NCBI GenBank assembly: GCA_905181875.1
Contig: CAJIZH010000004.1
Location: 124,001-188,000, forward strand
DNA length: 64,000 nucleotides
Reading direction: 5' to 3'
From: Flavobacteriales bacterium UBA6770
GTDB taxonomy: Bacteria > Bacteroidota > Bacteroidia > Flavobacteriales_G > Salibacteraceae
Numbering within the stretch: position 1 is the first letter of the stretch; each line of letters begins with the position of its first letter. This document shows positions 18,659 to 26,546 of the stretch, piece after piece. Under the pieces are notes generated by a model. That model made no database searches. It was not told the origin of the DNA and saw nothing but the letters and a program-made list of their open reading frames with translations. A program made the translations under genes and the position numbers.

Positions 18659-19357
18659 ATGAAAACACCTAAAATTAATATAGCGATAGATGGTTATTCC
18701 TCTTGCGGAAAAAGCACACTTGCCAAAGAGCTTGCACAGCAACTGAATTATGTTTTTATAGATTCAGGTGCTATGTATCGCGCCGTCACACTGTTTGCAC
18801 TTCAAAATGGAATAGTAAACGGAGAACTCGATGAAAACAAACTCATTTCAAGATTAGCTGAAATCGAAATAAGATTTGAGTTTAACACTTCTAGTGGCGC
18901 TTCTAATGTTTTGCTAAATGGAGAAAATGTCGAAACTGAAATTCGAAAAATGCAGGTTTCTGATTATGTTAGTCCCGTTGCAGCTGTTAAAGAGGTGCGA
19001 TTGAAGTTGGTGGAACTTCAGCAAAAAATGGGCATTAATAAGGGGGTTGTGATGGATGGACGAGATATTGGAACTGTAGTTTTCCCCAATGCCGAACTTA
19101 AAATATTCATGACCGCTAATAATGAGATTCGTGCAAAACGAAGATTTGAAGAGCTACAATCTAAAGGAGAAAAACCATCTTTAGAGCGAGTAAAAGCAAA
19201 TCTTGAAAAACGAGATTTCATCGACTCTAATCGTAAAGCTGATCCTCTGAGACAAGCATCAGACGCACGAGTATTAAATAACTCTGACTTGTCTAGAGAA
19301 CAACAATTGAACTTAGTTCTTAAATGGATTGAAGAAGCAAAAAGTACTTTAGCCTAA
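18659..19357 (+). CDS. cmk: Cytidylate kinase
   Basis: A 232-residue nucleoside monophosphate kinase that phosphorylates CMP and dCMP with ATP. The P-loop is GYSSCGKSTLA at about 12-22, followed by DSGAMYRAVT. The CMP-binding core includes VMDGRDIGTVVFP. The LID and base region reads KRDFIDSNRKADPLRQA. The length is typical. The ATG follows the porQ stop directly, so the two are one transcript. The 3' end overlaps the convergent ftsY by 9 bp. Confidence 0.96.
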   Translation: MKTPKINIAIDGYSSCGKSTLAKELAQQLNYVFIDSGAMYRAVTLFALQNGIVNGELDENKLISRLAEIEIRFEFNTSSGASNVLLNGENVETEIRKMQVSDYVSPVAAVKEVRLKLVELQQKMGINKGVVMDGRDIGTVVFPNAELKIFMTANNEIRAKRRFEELQSKGEKPSLERVKANLEKRDFIDSNRKADPLRQASDARVLNNSDLSREQQLNLVLKWIEEAKSTLA

Positions 19358-20311
19358 ATCTCCACCAAACAAACTGTCGACATAGGCAGTTCGATTGAAT
19401 AATTGAAGGTCGTCTATTCTTCTCCCTATTCCAATATACTTCACAGGAACTTGAAATTGATCTGAAATACCAATTGCAACTCCACCTTTTGCAGTACCAT
19501 CCAATTTGGTAAGTGCAAGCGCATTTACTTCGGTAGCTTTTGTGAATTGCTTAGCTTGTTCTATAGCGTTCTGCCCAGTTGAGCCATCCAAAACCAATAA
19601 GATCTCATGAGGGGCACCTGGAATAATTTTTTCCATCACATTTTTGATTTTGGACAATTCATTCATTAAGTTAACCTTATTGTGCAAACGTCCAGCCGTA
19701 TCGATGATAACCACATCTGCATTACTAGATTTCGCACTTTGCAGAGTATCGAAAGCAACGGAAGCAGGATCCGCGCCCATTCCTTGGCTTATAACCGTGA
19801 CGCCAACTCTATTTCCCCAAATTTGAATTTGATCTACTGCAGCAGCTCTAAATGTATCAGCAGCACCAAGCACTACCTTTTTACCAGCTTGTTTGAATTG
19901 GTGGGCTAACTTTCCGATAGTAGTTGTTTTTCCTACTCCATTTACCCCAACTACCATAATTACATAGGGTTCATTGGATTCTGGAATCGAAAATTCACTT
20001 CTATCTTCGTTGTTACTTTCTTTTAAAAGCTGTACGATTTCGTCTCTAAGAATTGAATTCAATTCTTTGGTATCTACATATTTATCTCTAGATACTCTAA
20101 CTTCAATACGCTCAATTATCTTAAGCGTAGTATTTACACCTACATCAGAAGTCACTAGAACTTCTTCAAGGTTATCCAAAACTTCATCATCAACTTTTGT
20201 TTTCCCAACTATAGCTCGCGAAAGTTTAGAAAAAACGGATTGTTTAGTTTTTTCTAAGCCTTTATCTAAGTCTTGTTTCTTCTTTTTTGAGAATAATCCA
20301 AGTAATGCCAT
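19349..20311 (-). CDS. ftsY: Signal recognition particle receptor FtsY
   Basis: A 320-residue SRP-type GTPase that docks ribosome-SRP complexes at the inner membrane. A short basic N-terminus (LFSKKKKQ) replaces the long acidic A domain of E. coli, as is usual in Bacteroidota. The N domain leads to the G domain with GVNGVGKTTTIGKLA, DTFRAAAVDQ, DTAGRLHNK, TKLDGTAKGG and the closing GIGRRIDDLQLF. The gene is downstream of rpmG-DUF4295 on the same strand, but a hairpin terminator separates them. Confidence 0.97.
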   Translation of the reverse strand: MALLGLFSKKKKQDLDKGLEKTKQSVFSKLSRAIVGKTKVDDEVLDNLEEVLVTSDVGVNTTLKIIERIEVRVSRDKYVDTKELNSILRDEIVQLLKESNNEDRSEFSIPESNEPYVIMVVGVNGVGKTTTIGKLAHQFKQAGKKVVLGAADTFRAAAVDQIQIWGNRVGVTVISQGMGADPASVAFDTLQSAKSSNADVVIIDTAGRLHNKVNLMNELSKIKNVMEKIIPGAPHEILLVLDGSTGQNAIEQAKQFTKATEVNALALTKLDGTAKGGVAIGISDQFQVPVKYIGIGRRIDDLQLFNRTAYVDSLFGGDLG

Positions 20312-20359
20312 ACGTTCCGGTTTGCTACAAAATTAACAATCAATATTTAACGCAAAAAA

Positions 20360-20380
20360 AATCCCGTATAATACGGGATT
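20360..20380 (-). terminator. Terminator after the rpmG-DUF4295 transcript
   Basis: A 9-bp perfect stem AATCCCGTA/TACGGGATT with loop TAA. On the minus strand it is followed by a run of T (A-run at 20354-20360). It sits between DUF4295 and ftsY. Confidence 0.75.
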
Positions 20381-20410
20381 CCTTTTAAACTCAAATTACA
20401 ACTACCTGGG

Positions 20411-20563
20411 TTACGATTTCAAGAAATCGTTTACCTTATCTTTTTGTAAAACTTCTTCTCTAAAAGTATAAGCACCTGATTTTCCAGACTTTACCATCTT
20501 AATTACTTTGGTGTAATCCTTAGCACCTTTCTTTTGAACACTTGCAACTACTTTCTTAGCCAT
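20411..20563 (-). CDS. DUF4295 domain protein (50 residues)
   Basis: A very small basic protein, 50 residues, starting MAKKVVASVQKKGAKD and ending DKVNDFLKS. It matches the DUF4295 family, which in Bacteroidota is nearly always found between rpmG and ftsY, as here. Its size, charge (14 lysines) and position suggest a ribosome-associated protein, but no function is proven. The ATG at 20563 lies 21 bp after the rpmG stop. Confidence 0.9.
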   Translation of the reverse strand: MAKKVVASVQKKGAKDYTKVIKMVKSGKSGAYTFREEVLQKDKVNDFLKS

Positions 20564-20584
20564 GTCTAAATTTTTATCGAGTTA

Positions 20585-20767
20585 TTACTTGATTTCTTTA
20601 TGTACCGTGTACTTTTTCAGTACTGGATTAAATTTTCTGATCTCGATACGATCCGGTGTGTTTTTCCTGTTTTTGGTTGTAATGTATCGAGATGTTCCAG
20701 CAACACCTGAATTTTTATGCTCTGTGCATTCTAGAATAACTTGAACTCTGTTTCCTCTTTTTGCCAT
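20585..20767 (-). CDS. rpmG: 50S ribosomal protein L33
   Basis: A 60-residue basic protein, bL33 of the large ribosomal subunit. It starts [18 protein letters not shown], has the typical [21 protein letters not shown] and ends YTVHKEIK. The cysteine ladder of zinc-binding L33 is absent (only one Cys), so this is the zinc-independent form. rpmB, often directly upstream in this phylum, is not here; the next upstream gene is unrelated. A TACTTTTG promoter element lies 34 bases before the start. Confidence 0.96.
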   Translation of the reverse strand: MAKRGNRVQVILECTEHKNSGVAGTSRYITTKNRKNTPDRIEIRKFNPVLKKYTVHKEIK

Positions 20768-20801
20768 CTTTGGTATATTAATCGTCTAAAAAAACGGTCT
20801 G

Positions 20802-20809
20802 CAAAAGTA
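20802..20809 (-). promoter_or_regulatory. -7 element of rpmG
   Basis: TACTTTTG on the minus strand matches TAnnTTTG, 34 bases upstream of the rpmG start in the 64-bp gap after the preceding gene. Confidence 0.5.
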
Positions 20810-20831
20810 TTAATTTTTTTCTATTTTCAGC

Positions 20832-21365
20832 TTAATCATCAAGGATTAGTTTTTCAATTTCAAGCATTTTCTTTTTAGTATAAACACCAGCGGTTGAATA
20901 AATGATTTTACCCTCTGAATCCAGCAGGAAAACATAAGCTTTACTCTTGTCTTCCAGCTTCAATTTTTGCTTGTAAATATCTATTTCGCCCTTGTAAAAT
21001 AATACATGTGGGAATATATTTTCATCGCTTTTCGCCTTCATCCTTTTCATTACTCCAGCCATAGCAGATTTTTTGGCGCCCGTAAAAAGCGCTATGAAGT
21101 AGGTCTTGACGTCATATAAATCATCCAGCATTCCTGTTCTAGCAATAAACTTATTGTACACAGGATTCACCCATGATTCAAATTGCTCCTGAGAGTTTTT
21201 GCTAAAAGCAATACCGATAAACGTGTACTTTTCTTGAACAGACTCTGGTAAGTCGATTACTTCACCATTTACAGTTTGTCCGATCAACAACGGAAACACT
21301 TCACCCGTTTGAGCCTGAGCATTGACAAAAAAACAAGTACCTAGAATTAAAATTAGAGTTTTCAT
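20832..21365 (-). CDS. Periplasmic thioredoxin-fold-like protein without CXXC
   Basis: A 177-residue exported protein. The signal peptide is MKTLILILGTCFFVNAQAQ. The body looks thioredoxin-like, with a first strand KYTFIGIAFSKNS at the position of the usual redox motif but no cysteine pair there, and YVFLLDSEGKIIYSTAGVY near the end, as in TlpA-type proteins. QEQFESWVNPVYNKF recalls the ATP10/peroxiredoxin-like proteins of the phylum. A redox role is unlikely without cysteines, so a binding or assembly role is possible. The ATG at 21365 overlaps the aminotransferase stop (TAATG), implying translational coupling; an upstream in-frame start would lie inside that gene. Confidence 0.65.
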   Translation of the reverse strand: MKTLILILGTCFFVNAQAQTGEVFPLLIGQTVNGEVIDLPESVQEKYTFIGIAFSKNSQEQFESWVNPVYNKFIARTGMLDDLYDVKTYFIALFTGAKKSAMAGVMKRMKAKSDENIFPHVLFYKGEIDIYKQKLKLEDKSKAYVFLLDSEGKIIYSTAGVYTKKKMLEIEKLILDD

Positions 21366-22588
21366 TATAAAGTTGGGATTTTTGCAGATTCTTCCATTGC
21401 ATAAGGATATTTTTCCAATGCATTTTCTAAGCATTCAGCTGCTTCTATCAAATGATTCTTTTCAAGAACATAAGCTAGACGCACTTGGTTTGCGCCTGCG
21501 TCTGGCATGGAGTAAAAACCATTGGCAGGAGCCATCATTACTGTTTTACCGTTATAGTCAAAGTGCTCGAGTATCCATTCGCAAAACTTCTCGGCATCTT
21601 CAACTGGCAACTCTGCTATCACATAAAATGCACCACTTGGTTTGGGACAGCGAACTCCAGGAATAGCATTTAAAGCATCAACGAGTACATTGCGTCTTTC
21701 TACATACTCTGCAATTACTTCGTCAAAATATGATTGTGGAGTATTTAAGGCTTCTTCTCCTGCAATTTGACCTAAAGTTGGAGGACTTAACCTTGCTTGA
21801 GCAAATTTCAAAACGGTCTCCAGCACATATTTGTTTCTTGTAACCAAGGCTCCGATACGAGCACCGCACATACTGTAGCGTTTGGATACGGAGTCAATCA
21901 TTATGGCATGTTGAGCCAAACCCTCTAAATTCATAATTGAATGATGCTCCTTTCCATCATAGCAGAATTCACGGTATACCTCATCTGCAAATAAATACAA
22001 ATCGTATTTTAACACCAGGTCTCTAAGCTTTTCTAATTCTTCCTTTGTATATAAATATCCTGTTGGATTACCAGGATTGCAAATCATAATACCTTTAGTA
22101 CGCAAAGAAATTCTCTTTTCAAATTCCTCTATACTAGGTAAAGCAAAACCGTTTTCGATTTTTGAGGTCACTGGAACAACTTTTACTCCGGCACTAATAG
22201 AAAAACTATTGTAGTTTGCATAAAAAGGCTCTGGAATAATAACCTCATCACCTTCATCAAAACAGGACATAAAAGCAAACTGAAGTGCTTCTGACCCGCC
22301 AGTTGTTACTAATATTTGCTCATAGTCAACATCTACACCAACTCCTTCGTAATATTTAGCCAATCCTTTTCTGTAAGACTCAAAACCAGCCGAATGCGAA
22401 TACTCAATCACTTTCAGATTGTGGTTCGCAATTTTATCACGCACATTCTTTGGTGTTTCAATATCGGGCTGACCAATATTTAAAAAGAATACTTTCTTTC
22501 CTTGATTTATGGCTGTTTCCGCGTATGGAACCAGTTTTCGTATCGGCGAAGATGGCATTTGAATTGCCTTATTTGATATTCCTGGCAT
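21365..22588 (-). CDS. PLP-dependent class I/II aminotransferase
   Basis: A 407-residue fold-type I aminotransferase of the aspartate/aromatic group. Visible are NPGNPTGYLYTKEE, the PLP aspartate in LFADEVYREF, the Schiff-base lysine in SVSKRYSMCGARIG, and the substrate-binding arginine region QVRLAYVLEKNH. It probably transfers amino groups from aspartate, tyrosine or related acids to 2-oxoglutarate; the exact substrate is open. It has its own TACATTTG promoter and is coupled to the following thioredoxin-fold gene by a one-base overlap. Confidence 0.92.
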   Translation of the reverse strand: MPGISNKAIQMPSSPIRKLVPYAETAINQGKKVFFLNIGQPDIETPKNVRDKIANHNLKVIEYSHSAGFESYRKGLAKYYEGVGVDVDYEQILVTTGGSEALQFAFMSCFDEGDEVIIPEPFYANYNSFSISAGVKVVPVTSKIENGFALPSIEEFEKRISLRTKGIMICNPGNPTGYLYTKEELEKLRDLVLKYDLYLFADEVYREFCYDGKEHHSIMNLEGLAQHAIMIDSVSKRYSMCGARIGALVTRNKYVLETVLKFAQARLSPPTLGQIAGEEALNTPQSYFDEVIAEYVERRNVLVDALNAIPGVRCPKPSGAFYVIAELPVEDAEKFCEWILEHFDYNGKTVMMAPANGFYSMPDAGANQVRLAYVLEKNHLIEAAECLENALEKYPYAMEESAKIPTL

Positions 22589-22617
22589 ATCTGTATTTTT
22601 TCATTTTACAAGAAAAA

Positions 22618-22625
22618 CAAATGTA
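22618..22625 (-). promoter_or_regulatory. -7 element of the aminotransferase gene
   Basis: TACATTTG on the minus strand, 29 bases upstream of the start. A TTTA about 20 bases further upstream may serve as the -33 element. Confidence 0.5.
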
Positions 22626-22723
22626 TTCGTTTTGTCATATGAGTAAATAGAGTTCTCAATACATTTTATATTTCTTCCTCATCAAAAAAACTCATCAGAA
22701 TTCCCTAGAAAAATCAGGGTATA

Positions 22724-22759
22724 AAAAACCCTTCAACTCGATTGAGAAGAAGGGTTTTT
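22724..22759 (-). terminator. Terminator after the DUF1573 gene
   Basis: AAAAACCCTTC (22724-22734) pairs with GAAGGGTTTTT (22749-22759). The loop contains an extra CTC/GAG pairing. It ends the minus-strand DUF1573 transcript. Confidence 0.8.
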
Positions 22760-22780
22760 AAGCTTTTTATTAATAATTTA

Positions 22781-23227
22781 TTAGTTCGCTTTTGGCGCCA
22801 TCGGAGAATCATTATTAGTAGGGGCTGCATTAGCAGGCTTAGGAGCAATATTTCCTTTGATTCTAATAACTTTTGTCGGGTTATCCAACGCATTAGAAGT
22901 AATAGTCACTGACTTGTTAATCGGACCTAATCGATTTGAATCATATTTTACTTTTATAGAAGCTGACTTCCCTGGAGCAATTGGCTCTCTTGGCCAAGAA
23001 GGAACAGTACAACCACAAGAACCTCTAGAGTTAGAAATAATTAGAGGTTCATTACCTGTGTTTGTAAATTTGAATTCATAAACAGCTGGTTCTCCTTGAA
23101 TTAGACTACCATAATCGTGTACGTCTTTCTCGAATTCGACTTTAGCGCCACTCTCAATGTCTAGCTGAGCATTTGCACCAAAAACACCCATAAGTGCAAC
23201 AAAAGTTGCGATGATTGTATTTTTCAT
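22781..23227 (-). CDS. DUF1573 domain secreted protein
   Basis: A 148-residue exported protein. The signal peptide ends GVFGANAQ, followed by one DUF1573 module, an immunoglobulin-like beta fold. The family pattern is clear: FEKDVHDYGSL, YEFKFTNTGNEPLII, SCGCTVPSWPREPIAPGKS, VKYDSNR and KSVTITSNA. The tail is Pro/Ala/Asn-rich. The family occurs in many copies in Bacteroidota, with a proposed periplasmic or surface structural role. It is a single-gene transcript, with a promoter upstream and a terminator downstream. Confidence 0.92.
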   Translation of the reverse strand: MKNTIIATFVALMGVFGANAQLDIESGAKVEFEKDVHDYGSLIQGEPAVYEFKFTNTGNEPLIISNSRGSCGCTVPSWPREPIAPGKSASIKVKYDSNRLGPINKSVTITSNALDNPTKVIRIKGNIAPKPANAAPTNNDSPMAPKAN

Positions 23228-23252
23228 AATTTGTTATTTTAAGATTTCCCTA

Positions 23253-23260
23253 CAAATGTA
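23253..23260 (-). promoter_or_regulatory. -7 element of the DUF1573 gene
   Basis: TACATTTG on the minus strand, 25 bases before the start. TTT about 18 bases upstream could act as the -33 element. Confidence 0.5.
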
Positions 23261-23873
23261 GACTGATTTAAAAAGGGTAAACAGTCTTTAACAAATCATT
23301 AACTGACATTCTCTAATTCCTACACGCGTGCAAATACATTTCTTGTTTAAACATACTAAGCTCGCGAAGACCTAAATAATGAATATAAACCTCACTAGAA
23401 CAATTACTCTTTTAGGTTTCTCGAAACCTTGTTATTAAAAATTTCAGACGTTTTGATTAAAGATTATAATAATTTGGCTGTTGAAAACGACAAAAACCAT
23501 TTTTCGAATTAAATCAGCCTAATAAATAAAAATATCAGAATGAATTCTCTTCTAAAGAAAATTTAAACCTCCCTTTTAAGTCTTCACCAATTTCATTATT
23601 GAGTCTTTTGAGGAGTTTAAAGTAATATTAAAATATTGCCAGTGATTTCCTCTTATTATTTCAACCCTAATCTTTGGATCGTAAGAACTGAAACCAATAA
23701 GAAGTGTTATAAACTAACGTTCATAAAACAGAGTTGTTTTCCTTCCATATTAGATTAAACAGCACATTTTGTTTTTTTAGATAGAATTTCGTTTCATCGA
23801 TTACGTTGGAAATCTCTTTATTTCTGAGAAGTATATAGATTTACGGATTTTCAAAATCTGCGTTAGAAATACC
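23261..23873. other. Long stretch without an intact gene; possible minus-strand coding relic
   Basis: About 600 bases between the DUF1573 promoter and the valS promoter hold no intact gene or tRNA. A 7-bp hairpin AGGTTTC/GAAACCT lies near 23414-23429. On the minus strand, between 23840 and 23535, three protein-like stretches follow one another in different frames. They are 39 codons containing SNVIDETKFYLKKQNV, a stretch with SSYDPKIRVEIIRGNHW, and 30 codons ending DLKGRFKFSLEENSF. They are separated by a TGA and by frame changes. This could be a decayed gene, but AT-rich noncoding DNA often yields such peptides. I cannot name a family. Confidence 0.25.
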
Positions 23874-23901
23874 TTGAACCCTTCATTTTCAGCTACTTTT
23901 G
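23874..23901 (+). promoter_or_regulatory. Promoter of valS
   Basis: TTG at 23874-23876 and TACTTTTG at 23894-23901, 17 bases apart, fit the Bacteroidota -33/-7 layout. The valS ATG follows 26 bases later. Confidence 0.55.
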
Positions 23902-23927
23902 CAGGCCAAAATATAAGCAATACTTTC

Positions 23928-26546
23928 ATGGAAATTTCAAGTAAATATTCCCCAAATTCAGTTGAGTCTAAGTGGTATGACCACTGGATGGAGCAGAAAT
24001 TTTTCGCCTCCACACCAGACGAGCGCGAGTCATATAGTATTGTGATTCCACCACCGAATGTAACTGGAGTCCTTCATATGGGACACATGCTGAATAATAC
24101 GATCCAAGATGTATTGATTCGCCGCGCTCGAATGCAAGGTAAGAATGCTTGTTGGGTTCCTGGAACTGATCATGCATCTATAGCTACTGAAGCTAAAGTT
24201 GTGAACCTGCTTGCAGAACAAGGCATCAAAAAAGAAGATATTGGAAGAGAAAAATTCTTGGAGCATGCTTTTGAATGGAAAGAAAAGTACGGCGGAATAA
24301 TTCTGGACCAACTAAAAAAACTAGGAGCCTCGTGCGATTGGGATAGAACCCACTTCACAATGGATCCGAAAATGAATGATGCAGTTCAGAAAGTTTTTGT
24401 GGACTTGCACAACAAAGGATTGGTATATCGAGGCGTTAGAATGGTGAACTGGGATCCAGTTGGGTTGACAGCTGTTTCAGATGAAGAAGTAATTCATACC
24501 GAAGAAAACTCAAAACTATATTACTGTAAATACAAAGTTTTTGACTCCGATGAATTTGTAACCATCGCCACTACTCGACCTGAAACAATTTTGGCGGATA
24601 CTGCTGTTTGTGTTCACCCAGAAGATAAACGCTTTGTGCACCTTCATGGAAAAAAGGTAATTATTCCAATGGTGAATCGTGAGGTTCCAATTATACTAGA
24701 CTATTACGTTGATATGGAATTTGGTACTGGATGTTTGAAAGTAACTCCAGCGCATGATATTAATGACTACAACTTAGGTCTTAAACATGGACTTGAATCA
24801 ATTGAAATTATCGATGATAAAGGTTGTTTGAATGAAAAGGCTAAATTCTATGTTGGTGAAGATCGGTTTGATGTTCGAAAGAAAATCATTGAAGACTTAG
24901 ACAAATTAGGTCAAGTTGAAAAAATTGAAACTATTCAAAATAAGGTTGGACGTTCAGAAAGAACAAGTTCGGTTATTGAGCCAAAGCTTTCGACTCAATG
25001 GTTTGTAAAAATGGAGTCTATTGCAAAACCTGCTTTAGAAGCCGTTACAAGCGGTGAAATCGATTTTCACCCAAAGAAGTTTGAGAACGTTTATCGTCAT
25101 TGGTTAGAGAACGTAAAGGATTGGTGTATTTCTCGTCAGCTTTGGTGGGGACAGCAAATACCCGCATGGTATGCACCAAATGGGAAGTATGCAGTTGCTA
25201 ATTCTGTTGAAGAAGCTCTTGCTATTCTTCAAAAAGAGCAAGCTGAACTTACGATTTTGGATTTAAAACAAGATGAAGATGTTGTAGATACCTGGTTTTC
25301 GAGCTGGTTATGGCCAATATCAGTTTTTGATGGTTTTAATGAAAATGGAAGTAAAGAATACGATTACTACTATCCAACAGCTACATTAGTCACAGGTCAT
25401 GATATTATTTTCTTTTGGGTAGCTCGTATGATTATGGCGGGTGTTGAATTCAAGGAGAAAATACCATTTAAGGATGTGTATTTCACTGGAATGGTACGAG
25501 ACAAACAACGCCGAAAAATGTCAAAATCATTGGGTAATTCACCTGATGCTTTAAAACTGATTGAAGATTTTGGCGCTGATGGTGTTCGCGTTGGTTTGTT
25601 GCTTTCATCTCCTGCAGGTGGTGACTTAATGTTTGACGAAGCACTTTGCGAGCAAGGAAGAAACTTTGCAAACAAGATCTGGAATTCATTGCGTTTGATA
25701 AAAGGTTGGGAAGTTTCTGATACAATCGAGCAACCGGCTCATTCTAAAATGGCAATTGCTTGGTTTGAAAACCGGTTCAATGCTGAACTAGTAGAAATCG
25801 AAAAGCAATTTGCTGAATTTCGTATTTCTGAAGCCCTCATGTCAATTTACCGATTGATTTGGGATAGCTACTGTTCATGGTATTTAGAAATAGTAAAGCC
25901 TGTTTATCAGCAACCAATTGACAAAGAAACGTACAATTCTAGTATTCGGTTATTAGAAAACTTAATGACCGTTTTACACCCATTTATGCCTTTCTTAACT
26001 GAAGAGGTTTGGCATTCAATAAAAGAACGTAATGCTAAAGATTGCATTATGGTAAATGATTATCCAAAAACCGCATCGGTTAGGACTGAGTTACTAAATG
26101 ACTTTGAAACTATGACCGAGGTTATGACTGAAATTAGAACCTTCAGAAAAAAGCAAAACTTGGCTCAGAAGATTCCGATAAATCTATCTATGAAATTGAA
26201 TGAACAATACAATGAACAATTGAATGTAATTATTCAGAAGTTGGGAAATATTGAAGAATTAAATACTGTTTCAGAGAAAGTAGAAGGTGCATTTTCGTTC
26301 ATTATTAAGAGTAATGAATTCTATATTCCGCTCGCCGGAACAGTCGATCTAGAAGCACAAAAGAAGAAATTAGAAGAAGAATTAAAATACACAAAAGGAT
26401 TTTTGAATTCAGTTGCTAAGAAACTTAGTAACGAAAGATTTGTAAATAATGCTCCAGAAGCGGTAGTAGCTTCAGAACAAAAGAAACAGGCAGACGCAGA
26501 ACAAAAGATTCGCGTTATTGAAGAACAATTAGCGGGATTGAAATAA
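23928..26546 (+). CDS. valS: Valyl-tRNA synthetase
   Basis: An 872-residue class Ia aminoacyl-tRNA synthetase that charges tRNA-Val and edits misactivated threonine. It has the HIGH motif in PPPNVTGVLHMGHML, an editing domain (TTRPETILADTAVCV), the WWGQQIPAWY catalytic segment, KMSKS in RRKMSKSLGNSPD, and the C-terminal arm coiled coil (LEAQKKKLEEELKYTKGFL). I chose the ATG at 23928, downstream of the promoter; an in-frame start at 23874 falls in the -33 element. The stop overlaps the next start as TAATG. Confidence 0.97.
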   Translation: MEISSKYSPNSVESKWYDHWMEQKFFASTPDERESYSIVIPPPNVTGVLHMGHMLNNTIQDVLIRRARMQGKNACWVPGTDHASIATEAKVVNLLAEQGIKKEDIGREKFLEHAFEWKEKYGGIILDQLKKLGASCDWDRTHFTMDPKMNDAVQKVFVDLHNKGLVYRGVRMVNWDPVGLTAVSDEEVIHTEENSKLYYCKYKVFDSDEFVTIATTRPETILADTAVCVHPEDKRFVHLHGKKVIIPMVNREVPIILDYYVDMEFGTGCLKVTPAHDINDYNLGLKHGLESIEIIDDKGCLNEKAKFYVGEDRFDVRKKIIEDLDKLGQVEKIETIQNKVGRSERTSSVIEPKLSTQWFVKMESIAKPALEAVTSGEIDFHPKKFENVYRHWLENVKDWCISRQLWWGQQIPAWYAPNGKYAVANSVEEALAILQKEQAELTILDLKQDEDVVDTWFSSWLWPISVFDGFNENGSKEYDYYYPTATLVTGHDIIFFWVARMIMAGVEFKEKIPFKDVYFTGMVRDKQRRKMSKSLGNSPDALKLIEDFGADGVRVGLLLSSPAGGDLMFDEALCEQGRNFANKIWNSLRLIKGWEVSDTIEQPAHSKMAIAWFENRFNAELVEIEKQFAEFRISEALMSIYRLIWDSYCSWYLEIVKPVYQQPIDKETYNSSIRLLENLMTVLHPFMPFLTEEVWHSIKERNAKDCIMVNDYPKTASVRTELLNDFETMTEVMTEIRTFRKKQNLAQKIPINLSMKLNEQYNEQLNVIIQKLGNIEELNTVSEKVEGAFSFIIKSNEFYIPLAGTVDLEAQKKKLEEELKYTKGFLNSVAKKLSNERFVNNAPEAVVASEQKKQADAEQKIRVIEEQLAGLK

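Noticed and set aside
23228-23927. tRNA or structured RNA in the large gap
   Set aside because: No cloverleaf, no TTCRA-type T-loop and no GC-rich helices were found by eye.
23801-24013. 70-residue minus-strand frame over the valS start
   Set aside because: Most of it is antisense to valS codons; only its last part falls in the possible relic region, in another frame.
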